NCBI RefSeq assembly: GCF_000757725.1
Contig: NZ_JJMU01000054.1
Coordinates: 1 to 64,000, forward strand
Source of the DNA: Sphingobacterium deserti
GTDB lineage: Bacteria; Bacteroidota; Bacteroidia; Sphingobacteriales; Sphingobacteriaceae
Direction of reading: 5' to 3'
Length of the DNA stretch: 64,000 nucleotides
Below, in pieces: positions 1 to 9,700 of the stretch. A program made the position numbers and the translations under genes. Every line of letters starts with the position of its first letter. Within the stretch, counting starts at the first letter, position 1. The notes under the pieces are model-generated. The model did not search any database and was not told the DNA's origin. It worked only from the letters and a program-made list of their open reading frames with translations.

Positions 1-1
1 A

Positions 2-217
2 ACCAAATTAGGAAGGAGCACCACTATGGGAACGAGAGAATATCTATTGGATAAAGCTACGAAAGAAGGTAAACTTGAGGGTCGTCTTGAAGAGCGTGCA
101 AAAGCGGAAGCTGATAAAAAAGCGTCAGCGAGAAAGATGTTGCAAAACGGTTTTGACGTGGCGCTTATCTCCGATATCATCGGTCTTTCGGTTTCTGAGG
201 TCGAGAAGCTTAAGTAG
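2..217 (+). CDS. C-terminal end of an Rpn-family PD-(D/E)XK nuclease/transposase-like protein (5' part outside window)
   Basis: The frame is open to the left edge, so this is most likely the last 71 codons of a longer gene. What is visible is the typical tail of the Rpn (recombination-promoting nuclease, PD-(D/E)XK transposase family) proteins: a charged EGKLEGRLEE helix-forming tract followed by a small domain ending in SDIIGLSVSEVEKLK. The nuclease domain itself is not in the window, so family assignment rests on this tail alone. An in-frame ATG at 26 is preceded by a strong GGAAGGAG at 11-18, seven bases away. It would give a 63-residue short product, like the intragenic antitoxin made inside some Rpn genes. 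The following ORF is a diverged copy of the same tail. Confidence 0.6.
   Translation, partial: TKLGRSTTMGTREYLLDKATKEGKLEGRLEERAKAEADKKASARKMLQNGFDVALISDIIGLSVSEVEKLK
11..18 (+). promoter_or_regulatory. Strong internal Shine-Dalgarno in the Rpn tail
   Basis: GGAAGGAG lies seven bases before the ATG at 26, inside what should be the coding region of the nuclease gene. Strong Shine-Dalgarno sites are uncommon in this phylum. The same octamer and spacing recur at 293-300 before the ATG at 308, which suggests that translation really starts at these internal ATGs. Confidence 0.5.
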
Positions 218-282
218 TTTTTTGGTAGGTGTAAGTTGTTGGTTCATATAATATCACCAGCTATCTTTGAGAGAGAAGTAGA

Positions 283-535
283 AACCAAATTAGGAAGGAG
301 CACCACTATGGGAACGAGAGAATATCTATTGGATAAAGCTACGAAAGAAGGTAAGCTTGAGGGGCGTCTCGAAGGTAAACTGGAGGGACGGCTGGAAGAG
401 AGAACCAAAGCAGAAGCAGAAAAATTAGCAGATAAAAAAGCGTCAGCGAGAAAGATGTTGGAAAACGGTTTTGAAGTAGCGCTTATCTCCGATATCATCG
501 GTCTTTCGATTTCGGAGGTCGAGGATCTCAAGTAG
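283..535 (+). repeat. Second copy of a direct tandem duplication (first copy 1-217)
   Basis: Bases 1-217 and 283-535 match in the same orientation, starting at AACCAAATTAGGAAGGAG in both and ending at the stop codon. The second copy is longer by exactly 36 bases, all in the repetitive EGKL-coding tract and an adjacent EKLA insertion, so frame is kept. The left boundary is unknown because copy one is cut by the window edge. Confidence 0.85.
308..535 (+). CDS. Free-standing Rpn C-terminal tail protein (75 aa), possible small antitoxin
   Basis: A 75-residue product almost identical in plan to the tail ending at 217: MGTREYLLDKATKEG, an EGKLEGRLE repeat tract, then ADKKASARKML and SDIIGLSISEVEDLK. 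It has 12 more residues than the first copy, from one extra GKLEGRLE unit and an EKLA insertion. The ATG at 308 is chosen because GGAAGGAG sits seven bases upstream; the frame also opens back to a TTG at 236, which would add 24 residues (including PAIFEREVETKLG) resembling the preceding part of a full gene. It carries no nuclease domain. It is either a decaying duplication remnant or a working short protein equivalent to the intragenic Rpn antitoxin. The intact reading frame and ribosome site favour the latter modestly. Confidence 0.5.
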   Translation: MGTREYLLDKATKEGKLEGRLEGKLEGRLEERTKAEAEKLADKKASARKMLENGFEVALISDIIGLSISEVEDLK

Positions 536-727
536 TTCTTTGCATTTAACAGATTTCTTAGGGATTATTTTAGGTTGCAATTAACGGTATGATCATAAGC
601 TCTGAAGCTGATTTAGCTCGCTGTTTGCGTACTTTGCTTAAGCAAAATAACATATATTGCCATGACAAATGAACATACGGAAACTGAACTTCCAAAAAGT
701 GCAGTTCCCGTTTCATCTACAAAAACC

Positions 728-1456
728 TTATCCGTAAATCAGAACATACAGCAGTACCGCAAACAGGGCGCCTGCTATTGGGCCGACAACTGGAATCCAG
801 GCATATGCTACATCGAAGCCTGCTTTGTTACGGATCGGCAATAACGCATGCATAATACGAGGACCAAGATCTCGTGCCGGGTTAATGGCATAGCCGGTCG
901 TCCCACCCAGTGAAAGGCCGATTACCCAAACCAAAAACGCAACAGGGATAGCACCAATAGAGCCTAGTCCTATCGGCGTTTTGTCGCCCATCATCGGTTC
1001 TGTGAAATGGAGAATCGTAAAAATCAAGACGAATGTTCCTACAATTTCACTGATCAGGTTAATTGGTAAATTGCGTATGGCTGGCGCTGTACAAAATACG
1101 GCTTGCTTGGTGGCAGCGTCATCTGTGCGCTGAAAATGGTCTTTATATACCAGCCACACGAGCAGCGCTCCGGTCATAGCGCCCAAAAACTGTGCAGCAA
1201 TGTAAACGAGCGACGTGCTAAGGTCAAGCTTTCCTAAAACAAGGTTTGCTATAGTAACGGCACAGTTAAGGTGCGCGCCACTGTAGGGTCCAGCTATCGT
1301 AACGCCTACAAAGACAGCCATTGCCCATGCGGTACAGATTACAATCCAGCCCGAGCTATTGCCTTTGGTATCTTTCAATACCACATTGGCAACCACGCCG
1401 CCGCCAAGTAAAATCATGGCTGCGGTTCCTATAAATTCTGCAAGAAAAGGACTCAT
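728..1456 (-). CDS. glpF: Glycerol uptake facilitator, aquaglyceroporin (MIP family)
   Basis: Inner-membrane channel letting glycerol enter by facilitated diffusion. The 242 residues contain six hydrophobic segments and the two half-helix loops of the MIP family. The second loop has the expected NPARDLGPR (residues 192-200); the Asp after NPAR is typical of glycerol rather than water channels. The first loop reads SGAHLNCAVT, so the first NPA motif is NCA (residues 64-66), which is unusual. It is the last gene of a glpD-glpK-glpF unit, 29 bases after glpK, so imported glycerol is trapped by the kinase upstream. Length is normal for bacterial GlpF (E. coli 281). No frameshift seen. Confidence 0.93.
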   Translation of the reverse strand: MSPFLAEFIGTAAMILLGGGVVANVVLKDTKGNSSGWIVICTAWAMAVFVGVTIAGPYSGAHLNCAVTIANLVLGKLDLSTSLVYIAAQFLGAMTGALLVWLVYKDHFQRTDDAATKQAVFCTAPAIRNLPINLISEIVGTFVLIFTILHFTEPMMGDKTPIGLGSIGAIPVAFLVWVIGLSLGGTTGYAINPARDLGPRIMHALLPIRNKAGFDVAYAWIPVVGPIAGALFAVLLYVLIYG

Positions 1457-1485
1457 AAGATATGGTGTTAAAATGTACGATCAGT

Positions 1486-2982
1486 TTATTTGTAATTTGC
1501 CCAGAATTTGACCGTCTCGGTCGCTCTTTTCCATTCTTTAAGCCGTTGGCTATAATCACCTTGTTCATCAAAAGCGAAAGTTTTATCTTCCTGCCATAAG
1601 TTCTTTAGGTGGTCTATATCCTTCCAAAATCCGACAGCCAGTCCTGCCAAGAATGCCGCACCAAGTGCCGTGGTTTCTGTAATGGCAGGACGCACGACAT
1701 TCGTTTTCAGGAGGTCTGCTTGAAACTGCATTAAAAAGTTGTTTTGCGTTGCGCCGCCATCAACACGAAGTTCTTTGATGCTGGCTTGCGAATCTTTCTC
1801 CATAGCTTGCAGGATGTCATAGGTCTGATAAGCAATGCTTTCCAATGCGGCTCTTGCGATATGCGCATCATTTGAACCTCTGGATAGTCCTAAAATGGTC
1901 CCTCGCGCTTCGGCATTCCAATGTGGAGCGCCCAAACCTGAAAACGCAGGCACTACGTAAACCCCCTCTGTCGTATCTACCTTCATTGCTAAGTCTTCAA
2001 TTTCGCGTGCATGTCGTACAATACCCAGCTCATCGCGCAACCACTGTACCACAGCGCCGCCAATGAATATGCTCCCCTCCAAAGCGTACTGAACTTCATC
2101 GCCGATTTTCCAAGCCACCGTGGTTACCAACTTATGAGTTGAGATAACTGGTTTTTTTCCAATGTTCATCAACAAAAAGCACCCTGTGCCGTAGGTGTTT
2201 TTCACCATTCCCTCTTGCGTGCAGAGCTGCCCAAACAGCGCTGCCTGTTGGTCGCCGGCGATGCCGGCAATCGGGATAGGGCGGCTGCCAAGTTCCGTAC
2301 TTGTTTCCCCGTAAACTTCAGAGCTGCTACATACGGTAGGAAGCATTGATGCCGGAATGTCGAAGATAGCGAGCAGTTCCTCATCCCAAGCGAGAGTATG
2401 GATGTTAAAGAGTAGGGTGCGCGACGCATTTGTGACGTCTGTAATATGTTTCTTGCCGCTGGTTAGGTTGTAAACCAGCCAAGAGTCAATTGTACCAAAG
2501 GCAAGCTCCCCCTTTTCAGCAAGTTCGCGGGCACCTTCCACGTGGGTCAACATCCAGTTAATCTTGGACGCAGAAAAATAGGCATCAATAAGAAGGCCTG
2601 TTTTTTCCTGGATAGTTTTTGCAAGCCCTTTCTCCGCAATCGCTTGGCAATACTCTGCGGTTCGTCGGTCTTGCCATACGATAGCATTATGGATAGGTTC
2701 GCCCGTTTTTTTGTTCCATACGACGGTCGTCTCCCGTTGGTTAGTAATACCAATCGCTTTGATTTCATCCAGCTTTACTTTCGATTGCGCGATTACTTCC
2801 GTTAGGACGGCCAATTGTGTAGACCAAATCTCTTGGGCATTATGTTCTACCCAACCTGACTTTGGGAAAATTTGTTTAAATTCTTTTTGGGCAACATTTT
2901 CAATCTTCCCTTCCTTATTGAACAAGATCGCACGCGAGCTGGTGGTGCCTTGATCTAATGCTAAAATGAACTCTTTTATCAT
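1486..2982 (-). CDS. glpK: Glycerol kinase
   Basis: ATP-dependent phosphorylation of glycerol to sn-glycerol 3-phosphate in the cytoplasm, FGGY carbohydrate kinase family. The N-terminus has the phosphate-binding [14 protein letters not shown]; further on are [24 protein letters not shown], the [10 protein letters not shown] adenosine region and [10 protein letters not shown]. The 498 residues match the family length (E. coli 502). It lies 42 bases downstream of glpD and 29 upstream of glpF on the same strand, forming one catabolic operon whose product feeds the glpD dehydrogenase. Confidence 0.97.
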   Translation of the reverse strand: MIKEFILALDQGTTSSRAILFNKEGKIENVAQKEFKQIFPKSGWVEHNAQEIWSTQLAVLTEVIAQSKVKLDEIKAIGITNQRETTVVWNKKTGEPIHNAIVWQDRRTAEYCQAIAEKGLAKTIQEKTGLLIDAYFSASKINWMLTHVEGARELAEKGELAFGTIDSWLVYNLTSGKKHITDVTNASRTLLFNIHTLAWDEELLAIFDIPASMLPTVCSSSEVYGETSTELGSRPIPIAGIAGDQQAALFGQLCTQEGMVKNTYGTGCFLLMNIGKKPVISTHKLVTTVAWKIGDEVQYALEGSIFIGGAVVQWLRDELGIVRHAREIEDLAMKVDTTEGVYVVPAFSGLGAPHWNAEARGTILGLSRGSNDAHIARAALESIAYQTYDILQAMEKDSQASIKELRVDGGATQNNFLMQFQADLLKTNVVRPAITETTALGAAFLAGLAVGFWKDIDHLKNLWQEDKTFAFDEQGDYSQRLKEWKRATETVKFWANYK

Positions 2983-3024
2983 GCTTTTTAGTTTATTTGG
3001 TATCTCTCTATATTTCTGTGTTCC

Positions 3025-4590
3025 TTATATAACGTATTTTTGAACAAGCTGCTTATAGTCGGCCAGCTCATTTTCTATCCATTGCTCGTCTTTGCCCAGT
3101 TGTTCTGCCATTAGCGTTGCTACTGCAGGTGCTGCCTGCCAAGATGCCTCTGCATCAAGTAGGAGTAGGCGAATTCGGCGCGCCAAAAAGTCTTCTACCT
3201 TACAAATCATTTCATGCTGACAGGCCCAAACCACTTCCGCCAGGCGAAAGTCGTAGCTAGGATGGATCTTTTCCGCCAGTCGAGGTTGGCTATTCATCAG
3301 CTCTTCAATATGTGGCATATCGGCACCATAAACCTGCCAGTGCCCTTCCAGCTTCTGTTGGCTGTATCCATGCAGGTGAAGCGCCTGCGTTTTACAGTCT
3401 GTCGGTGCAAGGTTAGCGGTGCGAATGGCAAGGTCAACCGTCTCTTCGCCCATTTTCCGGTAGGTAGTCCATTTTCCGCCCGTAATGGTGATCATTCCTG
3501 ATGCACTCCGTATAAGCTTATGGTCGCGTGATATCTCTTTGGTGCTGTTGCTGTCACCATTAGTCGGGGCAGCTAACGGTCGCAAGCCCGCAAATATACT
3601 TTTGATGTCCGCGCGCGTAGGAGCGCCCTCCAGATAAGCATTCGCCGTGTTTAAAATAAAGTTTATCTCTTCTTCTAGAGGACGGGGTTCAATTTGGTGT
3701 GCGTTTAGTGGCGTATCGGTGGTGCCAAGCAACACCATGCCATGCCAAGGTACGCCAAAAAGGACGCGACCGTCACTTGTTTCGGGTATCATTAATGCGT
3801 CCTGATTACCCAAAAATTTCTTATCAATAACGATGTGGGCACCTTGGCTCGGGCGGACAAGGTTTTTATGTTCTGCCGTATCCAGCTTCAAAATTTCATC
3901 AACGAATATCCCTGTTGCATTAATAACGGCTTTCGCTTTCACGCTGTAATCTTTTCCACTTTGTGTATCCTTGAATAGCAAGCCGTTTACAAGATTTTTT
4001 TCATCCTTAGTAATCGCTAATACATCTGCGTAATTCAGAACAGAAGCACCTTGTTCAGCCGCCGTCTGTGCCAAGTTGATGGCAAGGCGAGCATCGTCAA
4101 ACTGTCCATCATAATAAAGAATACCGCCCTGTAAGCCTTTCGTTTTTATTTTGGGAAGTTTTGAAACCACTTCGCTCTTGTTCAGTAGACTTGATTTACC
4201 AATTCGAAGCTTACCCGCCATCCAGTCATATAATTTCAGGCCGATAAGAAACTTCATTTTGCTGAAAAAGGAGTAGGAGGGGATCACGAAGCTCTGTACA
4301 GAGGAAACATGGGGCGCGTTTTGGAAAATAAGCCCGCGCTCCTTTAGTGCAGATAGCACGAGCTTCACATCTCCATTTGCGAGATAACGTACACCGCCAT
4401 GTACAAGTTTTGTACTCTTGCTGGATGTGCCTTTGGCAAAATCATATTTTTCCAACAATAGTGTTTTATAGCCGCGAGAGGCAGAATCTACTGCTATTCC
4501 CAGCCCTGTCGCTCCACCGCCAATAATGACGATATCCCAATCGGCATCTTGCTCGACTTTTCTTATGGCTTCGATTCGTGTGAATTTCAT
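3025..4590 (-). CDS. glpD: FAD-dependent glycerol-3-phosphate dehydrogenase
   Basis: Membrane-associated aerobic-type enzyme oxidising glycerol 3-phosphate to dihydroxyacetone phosphate and passing electrons to quinone. The FAD-binding GGGATGLG motif lies at residues 24-31, followed by the family signature KGTSSKSTKLVHGGVRYL. A C-terminal DAO_C-like domain follows. The 521 residues fit GlpD/GlpA family length. It is the first gene of the glp operon. The 113-base gap to the divergent DeoR-type regulator carries repeated TCTTTCG/CGAAA boxes, so repression by that regulator is likely. Confidence 0.95.
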   Translation of the reverse strand: MKFTRIEAIRKVEQDADWDIVIIGGGATGLGIAVDSASRGYKTLLLEKYDFAKGTSSKSTKLVHGGVRYLANGDVKLVLSALKERGLIFQNAPHVSSVQSFVIPSYSFFSKMKFLIGLKLYDWMAGKLRIGKSSLLNKSEVVSKLPKIKTKGLQGGILYYDGQFDDARLAINLAQTAAEQGASVLNYADVLAITKDEKNLVNGLLFKDTQSGKDYSVKAKAVINATGIFVDEILKLDTAEHKNLVRPSQGAHIVIDKKFLGNQDALMIPETSDGRVLFGVPWHGMVLLGTTDTPLNAHQIEPRPLEEEINFILNTANAYLEGAPTRADIKSIFAGLRPLAAPTNGDSNSTKEISRDHKLIRSASGMITITGGKWTTYRKMGEETVDLAIRTANLAPTDCKTQALHLHGYSQQKLEGHWQVYGADMPHIEELMNSQPRLAEKIHPSYDFRLAEVVWACQHEMICKVEDFLARRIRLLLLDAEASWQAAPAVATLMAEQLGKDEQWIENELADYKQLVQKYVI

Positions 4591-4703
4591 TTTGATTTCT
4601 TTCGTTATTTGTTGTTTTGTAGTGTAAAAATAATAAAAAACGTAAACAAACGAAATCTTTCGAAATAAAAATTGCTTTTTAATCTTTCGTTTATGGCCTA
4701 AAC
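4591..4703. promoter_or_regulatory. Divergent glpD / deoR-type regulator control region with candidate operators
   Basis: TCTTTCG occurs three times: 4598-4604, 4656-4662 and 4683-4689. The second is the right arm of an inverted repeat, CGAAA-TC-TTTCG at 4651-4662. AATCTTTCG at 4654 and 4681 is a direct repeat with a 27-base period. DeoR-family repressors such as E. coli GlpR bind inverted repeats containing TTCG/CGAA cores, so these are good operator candidates for control of both flanking transcripts. The sequence is A/T-rich and no perfect TAnnTTTG box was found on either strand. Confidence 0.5.
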
Positions 4704-4718
4704 ATGTATATTAGAATT

Positions 4719-5477
4719 ATGAATAATGTAGAGCGGCATCAATTTATCATTCGAAAAGTAGAAAAGCACGGACACGTTTCCGTCGTTAACCTTTGTGAAG
4801 AATTGGGGGTATCATCTGTAACAATTCGAAAGGATTTGCAATTTTTGGAAGATGAACAAATGTTATTGCGCACACACGGTGGTGCAACAAGCGTTAATCC
4901 CTATCAAAAAGACCGCTCCATCAATGAAAAGGCGCAGCTCCATGCAGATGCTAAAGAACGGATCGGGCTGGAAGCTGCGAAGTTAGTAGAACCTAACGAT
5001 TCGATAATTATTGCATCGGGCACCACCATGCAGTTTTTCGCGCAGGCCATTGTGCCGCAAGAGCGCCTCACCGTCATCACTTCCGCTATTAATGTTACGA
5101 TGGAACTTATCAAACACGAGATGGTAGATGTTATACAGTTGGGCGGGTCAGTGAGGAAAACGTCGGCTTCCATTATGGGGAGCTATGCCGAGGCCTTGCT
5201 GAGTGATTTTTTTTGTTCGAAGCTTTTCCTTGGTGTGGATGGCATCGATGCGGAGTTTGGTATTACCACAACCAATGCACAAGAGGCTTTACTGAATAGA
5301 AAGATGATGGAATCTGCACATCAAGTAATCGTATTAGCGGATTCCTCAAAATTCGACCGGAAAAGCTTGGGAAAAATAGCTGCAATGGCAAAAATTGATA
5401 TGTTAATCAGCGATGCGATTCCCCCAAAATACCAACAATTGTGTGACAATTTAGGTATTGCGTATAAAATATGCTAA
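4719..5477 (+). CDS. DeoR-family transcriptional repressor (GlpR-like)
   Basis: DNA-binding regulator with an N-terminal DeoR helix-turn-helix (VVNLCEELGVSSVTIRKDLQ, then LRTHGGAT) and a C-terminal sugar-phosphate sensor domain of the isomerase fold (GTTMQFFAQAI, LGGSVRKTSASIMG, FLGVDGID). The ATG at 4719 is preferred to the one at 4704 because the family normally begins a few residues before ERHQxI; this gives 252 residues, the usual length. Its position divergent from glpDKF makes glycerol 3-phosphate the most likely effector. Thirty bases downstream starts a Gfo/Idh/MocA-DUF1080 pair on the same strand, so the gene may be co-transcribed with, or regulate, that pair. Confidence 0.88.
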   Translation: MNNVERHQFIIRKVEKHGHVSVVNLCEELGVSSVTIRKDLQFLEDEQMLLRTHGGATSVNPYQKDRSINEKAQLHADAKERIGLEAAKLVEPNDSIIIASGTTMQFFAQAIVPQERLTVITSAINVTMELIKHEMVDVIQLGGSVRKTSASIMGSYAEALLSDFFCSKLFLGVDGIDAEFGITTTNAQEALLNRKMMESAHQVIVLADSSKFDRKSLGKIAAMAKIDMLISDAIPPKYQQLCDNLGIAYKIC

Positions 5478-5507
5478 TTTGAAAACTATTTATACTAACT
5501 ATTAGAA

Positions 5508-6776
5508 ATGAAAGAACAAAATACTTCACGGCGTGATTTCATCAGAAATACGTTGATTGGAGCCGCTGCGTTTACCATTGTACCCCGCCATGTGCTGGGT
5601 GGTAACGGTTTTCTGGCTCCGAGCGATCATCTAACAAAAGGTGTTATCGGAACGGGGTCTATGGGGCGGGGGCACTTTGCCTATGCTGGTACGAAAACTG
5701 TGGCTATTTGTGATGTAGATACCCGACATTTAGCCTTAGCGCAGAAAGAGCTCGGAGGCGGTATAAAAGAACATCACGACTACCGGGAGTTGATCCAAAA
5801 CTCGGAGGTAGATATCGTACACATTGCGACACCACCGCATTGGCACGGTATTATGGCAGTTGAGGCAGCACGTTCTGGAAAAGATATATGGTGCGAGAAA
5901 CCCATGACGCGCACTATTGGCGAAGGGAAGAAAGTGAAAGAAGCCGTTGCGCAGCACGGCAATATTTTCAGGCTTAATACTTGGTTTCGTTTTGATGCCA
6001 ATTTCTATGGCATGAATGTACCGGTCAAGAAAATTAAAAAACTCGTAGACACAGGGATGTTGGGCTGGCCATTAAAAGTCACGATTAGCAAGCATACTGG
6101 TTTCGACTGGAAATTTTATTGGGTAGGTAAAGAAAACTTGCCTATAGAACAAGCTCCGAAGGAATTAGATTACGATATGTGGTTGGGACCAGCCGCTTAC
6201 AAGCCCTACAGCAAACATCGGGTACACACGACGTTCAGGGGCTATTGGGATTATGATGGTGGTGGCCTGGGTGACATGGGGCAGCATTATCTAGACCCTG
6301 TCCAGTACTTTTTAGGAAAAGATGAGGAAAGTCCAATTAAGATAGAAGTGGATGCGCCGCAACAACATTACGATGCTGTAGGCACTTGGCGTAAGATAAC
6401 ATATACCTATGCAGATGGCTGTCAGATTATACTGGATGGTGCTGGTACGGAAGAAGGGCAAGCTTATATCGATGGACCTAAGGGCAAGTTGTACAAAGGA
6501 TTTGTTTCGGATATTCCTGATATGGAGCGCAAACTATCCCAGTATCCAGAGCCGGCTGCGCAGGTTACTGATTTTGTGGAAGCTTGCCGCACGCGGCAGA
6601 AGTTCGCACTGAATGAACAAAATGGTTATTATTCAGCCACGTTGGTAAACTTAGGCTTAGCCGCGTTGCGTTTGAATCGCACCTTGCATTTCGACTCGCA
6701 GAAGCAGGAATTCGTCAATGACGAGGGTGCTAATCGCCTGATTAATCAACCTATGCGAGGGCCCTGGACAATCTAA
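5508..6776 (+). CDS. Tat-exported Gfo/Idh/MocA-family oxidoreductase
   Basis: NAD(P)-dependent sugar oxidoreductase. The N-terminus has a twin-arginine signal, SRRDFIRNTLIGAAAF, so it should fold with cofactor and go to the periplasm. A Rossmann motif GTGSMGRGHF is at 48-57 and the family hallmark EKP, with its catalytic Lys, at 130-132; the C-terminal half is the alpha/beta Gfo/Idh/MocA domain (GGGLGDMGQHYLDP). Exported members in Bacteroidota often oxidise glycoside hydroxyls, commonly at C3. The next gene, 12 bases on, has two DUF1080 (3-keto-glycoside hydrolase/lyase) domains, so the pair plausibly acts in sequence. The substrate cannot be told from sequence. Confidence 0.88.
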   Translation: MKEQNTSRRDFIRNTLIGAAAFTIVPRHVLGGNGFLAPSDHLTKGVIGTGSMGRGHFAYAGTKTVAICDVDTRHLALAQKELGGGIKEHHDYRELIQNSEVDIVHIATPPHWHGIMAVEAARSGKDIWCEKPMTRTIGEGKKVKEAVAQHGNIFRLNTWFRFDANFYGMNVPVKKIKKLVDTGMLGWPLKVTISKHTGFDWKFYWVGKENLPIEQAPKELDYDMWLGPAAYKPYSKHRVHTTFRGYWDYDGGGLGDMGQHYLDPVQYFLGKDEESPIKIEVDAPQQHYDAVGTWRKITYTYADGCQIILDGAGTEEGQAYIDGPKGKLYKGFVSDIPDMERKLSQYPEPAAQVTDFVEACRTRQKFALNEQNGYYSATLVNLGLAALRLNRTLHFDSQKQEFVNDEGANRLINQPMRGPWTI

Positions 6777-6788
6777 CCTATCTGAACC

Positions 6789-9700
6789 ATGAAAAACATA
6801 TTTAATACGTTATCCGCTTTGCTGTTGTTACAGGTGGCGGCATACGCACAACAACCCGCGAATAGGACTTCCGTAACGAAAATTGCTGATGTTTTGGCAC
6901 AACAACCTGCTGAGGAGCAGAGCAAGTTTCTTGCTGCCATGAAAGAGCTAGAAGGCTTTACAGCCGACGATATCGCTAATTTACTGAGCGGGATGAAAGG
7001 AAACTCGATTGAAAATGTGCCGATTACCTACGCCGCAAATTCATATGCATTTTATGTGATGCAAGAAGGTAAGGAAAGCCTGCGTGCGCAGTTTTCTCAA
7101 GGTCTTGTTCAAGCGTTGGAACGTTTACAGGACAAAGAGCACAAAGCCTTTGTGCTGCAATTGATGAAGCAAGCTTCCAAAGATGAGGCCATAGCGGCTA
7201 TCGTCCCTTATTTAAAAGACGAATATCTTGTTGACAAGGCCGCACTTGCACTAAACGGCGTGCGCACGCCGCAGGCTGTAAAAGCACTCTCATCAGCACT
7301 AAACGCGGTATCTTCTGAAAAGATAACGATAGCAATCGTTTCTGCCTTGGGCGATTTGCGGTCAAAAGCTGATGAAGATGCTATCATCGCGACGTTGAAG
7401 AAGTACGATGATGAAAATTTTCAACGCGGTGTTTATACGGCTTTAAGTAAAATTGCAGGCGCTAAATCAGCCCCGGTATTTTTAAATAAATTAAAAGCTG
7501 TAAACTATTCCTTCGATAAGACGAACGTCGGTGGATTAACCTTGGATTATGCGCACAACCTATTGCGCGAAGGTAACCAAAGACTAGCCCTTTCTGTCGC
7601 AAACACCGTTATGAAAGGCGCTGCTACACAAGGATCGGCAACTTTGCAAGCTGGTGCGTTGGGGCTATTGGTGGAAATTAATCCTGCCAAGGCTAAGAAG
7701 CAGCTGCTAAAAGCGGCGCTTTCGGAAAATGCGCTTTACCGTAGTACGGCATTGTCTCTATTAAGGGAAAAACCTTCCGCAGCTGATGCAAAAAAATTGG
7801 TGACCGCATTAAAATCTGCCTCACCTGATGTTCAAGAAAGCATATTTCTTTATTTAGCTAAAAACGGAGATAATTCAAACGTATCCTCATTAAAGGATCG
7901 TGTATCGACCATAAAGGACACGCGCGCAAAAATTGCAGCATTAAATGCCATGTCTTCGCTAAGCGATACACAAAACGCGGCGCAGCTTATCGGAGAGATT
8001 AAAGCTAGCGACGAGGCTACTGTACAGGCGATAAGTGCATTGTTGCTATCTAGCAAAGACCCACAAACCGTTCCATTGATCACGAAGGCACTTCCTTCTG
8101 CTGATGTGAAAACGCAGCTTGTGTTGTTGGATATTTTGTCGAAACGTACAGATGCCTCGGCATCAAAAGCTGTGCTGCCACTTGTTTCCTCTACAGACGC
8201 GCAGGTAAAAGAGGCTGCACTGAAAGCGTTACCCACTGTAGCACAACCCGATGATTTCGATACGCTGGTGCAATTGCTGTCTGCCGCCCCAGAAGCAGAT
8301 GCCGCTCACCTTCAGAAAGCATTGGTGATGGTATTGAATGCGAGTGACGATAAGGATGCGAAAATACAACGCTTAGCAGCAAATATTTCGCGCTCTGCGG
8401 CACCTTCCGCAGCCAATTATTTTCCGGTCTTTGCTGGTGTCGGCGGTGCGGAAGCGATGCGTGCCGTACAAAACTACCTGCCGAATGACGGGCTGAAGGC
8501 GCAAGCGCAGCAGTCGCTCGCAGCATGGTCGGACCCAGAGGTGTTGCCAGTGCTTATTGAACTTAGCCGCAAAGAGAAGGGAAACAATTTTGCAACGTTG
8601 TTTGCTGGATTGGTGAAACAGATCAATGCGAGTGATCACACAGCGGCGCAAAAGACATTATATCTAAAAGATGCTTTTGCTCAAGCGCAAAATGCGGCGC
8701 AGAAAAAACAAGTATTGTCTAGTCTTCAAGCCACAGAAACCTATCAAGCGATGATGTTTGCATCGTTATTTTTGGATGATGCCGAGCTGAAAGGTGCGGC
8801 GACTAATACCGCCATGAACATCGCGATGGACAATCCTGATTTTACGGGAACCGATGTGCGTAACATTCTTGAAAAAGCCATGGCAAACCTTTCGGGAAGT
8901 GAAAGTTCCTACCTGCGTGAAGCCATTGTGCGGCACCTCGCAGAGATGCCGAAAACACAGGGTTTTGTGTCTATATTTAACGGTAAAGACCTGACGGGAT
9001 GGAAAGGTTTAGTTGATGACCCTATTAAACGCTCCAAAATGTCGGCAAAGGTACTCGCGGAACGTCAAACTGCTGCGGATAAAAAAATGCGTGAGAGCTG
9101 GAAGGCGGTAAACGGAGATCTAGTCTTTAGCGGTCATGGCGATAACATTGCCACGGTAAAGCAATACGGCGATTTCGAAATGTTGGTTGATTGGAAGCTG
9201 GATCCAAATGGTAAGGAACCTGACGCGGGCGTCTATCTTCGTGGAACACCGCAGGTGCAGATCTGGGATATTTCACGTACAAATGTTGGTGCGCAAGTGG
9301 GCTCTGGTGGGCTTTATAACAACAGCAAAAATCCGAAAGACCCACTCAAAGTAGCTGACAATGCATTGGGCGAATGGAATACCTTTAAAATCCGCATGCA
9401 AGGAGAGAAGGTTTCAGTATGGCTGAACGGTGAACTGGTAGTAGATAGCGTGACTCTGGAAAACTATTGGGACCGCAGTCAACCAATATTCCCAATGGAA
9501 CAAATCGAACTACAAGCCCACGGCTCGCAGGTTTGGTATCGGGATATTTATGTCAAGGAACTACCTCGCAAAGAAAAGTATAGCTTGTCAGATACGGAAA
9601 AGAAAGAGGGCTTTGAAATGCTATTCGACGGTACAAATTTGGATAAATGGACGGAAACCTCAGCCTACGAAATAAATCCTGAAGGGTTTATTAGAGCTAA

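Noticed and set aside
244..531. 95-residue antisense ORF across the Rpn tail duplicate
   Set aside because: It is a Ser/Leu-rich mirror of a charged repeat tract; the plus strand has the recognisable family sequence and ribosome site.
1..535. Insertion sequence or transposon at the left edge
   Set aside because: The duplication has no inverted terminal repeats in view and the family, despite its transposase name, is a nuclease; the full gene is outside the window.
662..844. 60-residue plus-strand ORF beginning MTNEHTETEL
   Set aside because: It overlaps the 3' part of glpF on the other strand, and its second half is antisense of a conserved membrane protein. Composition is not protein-like.
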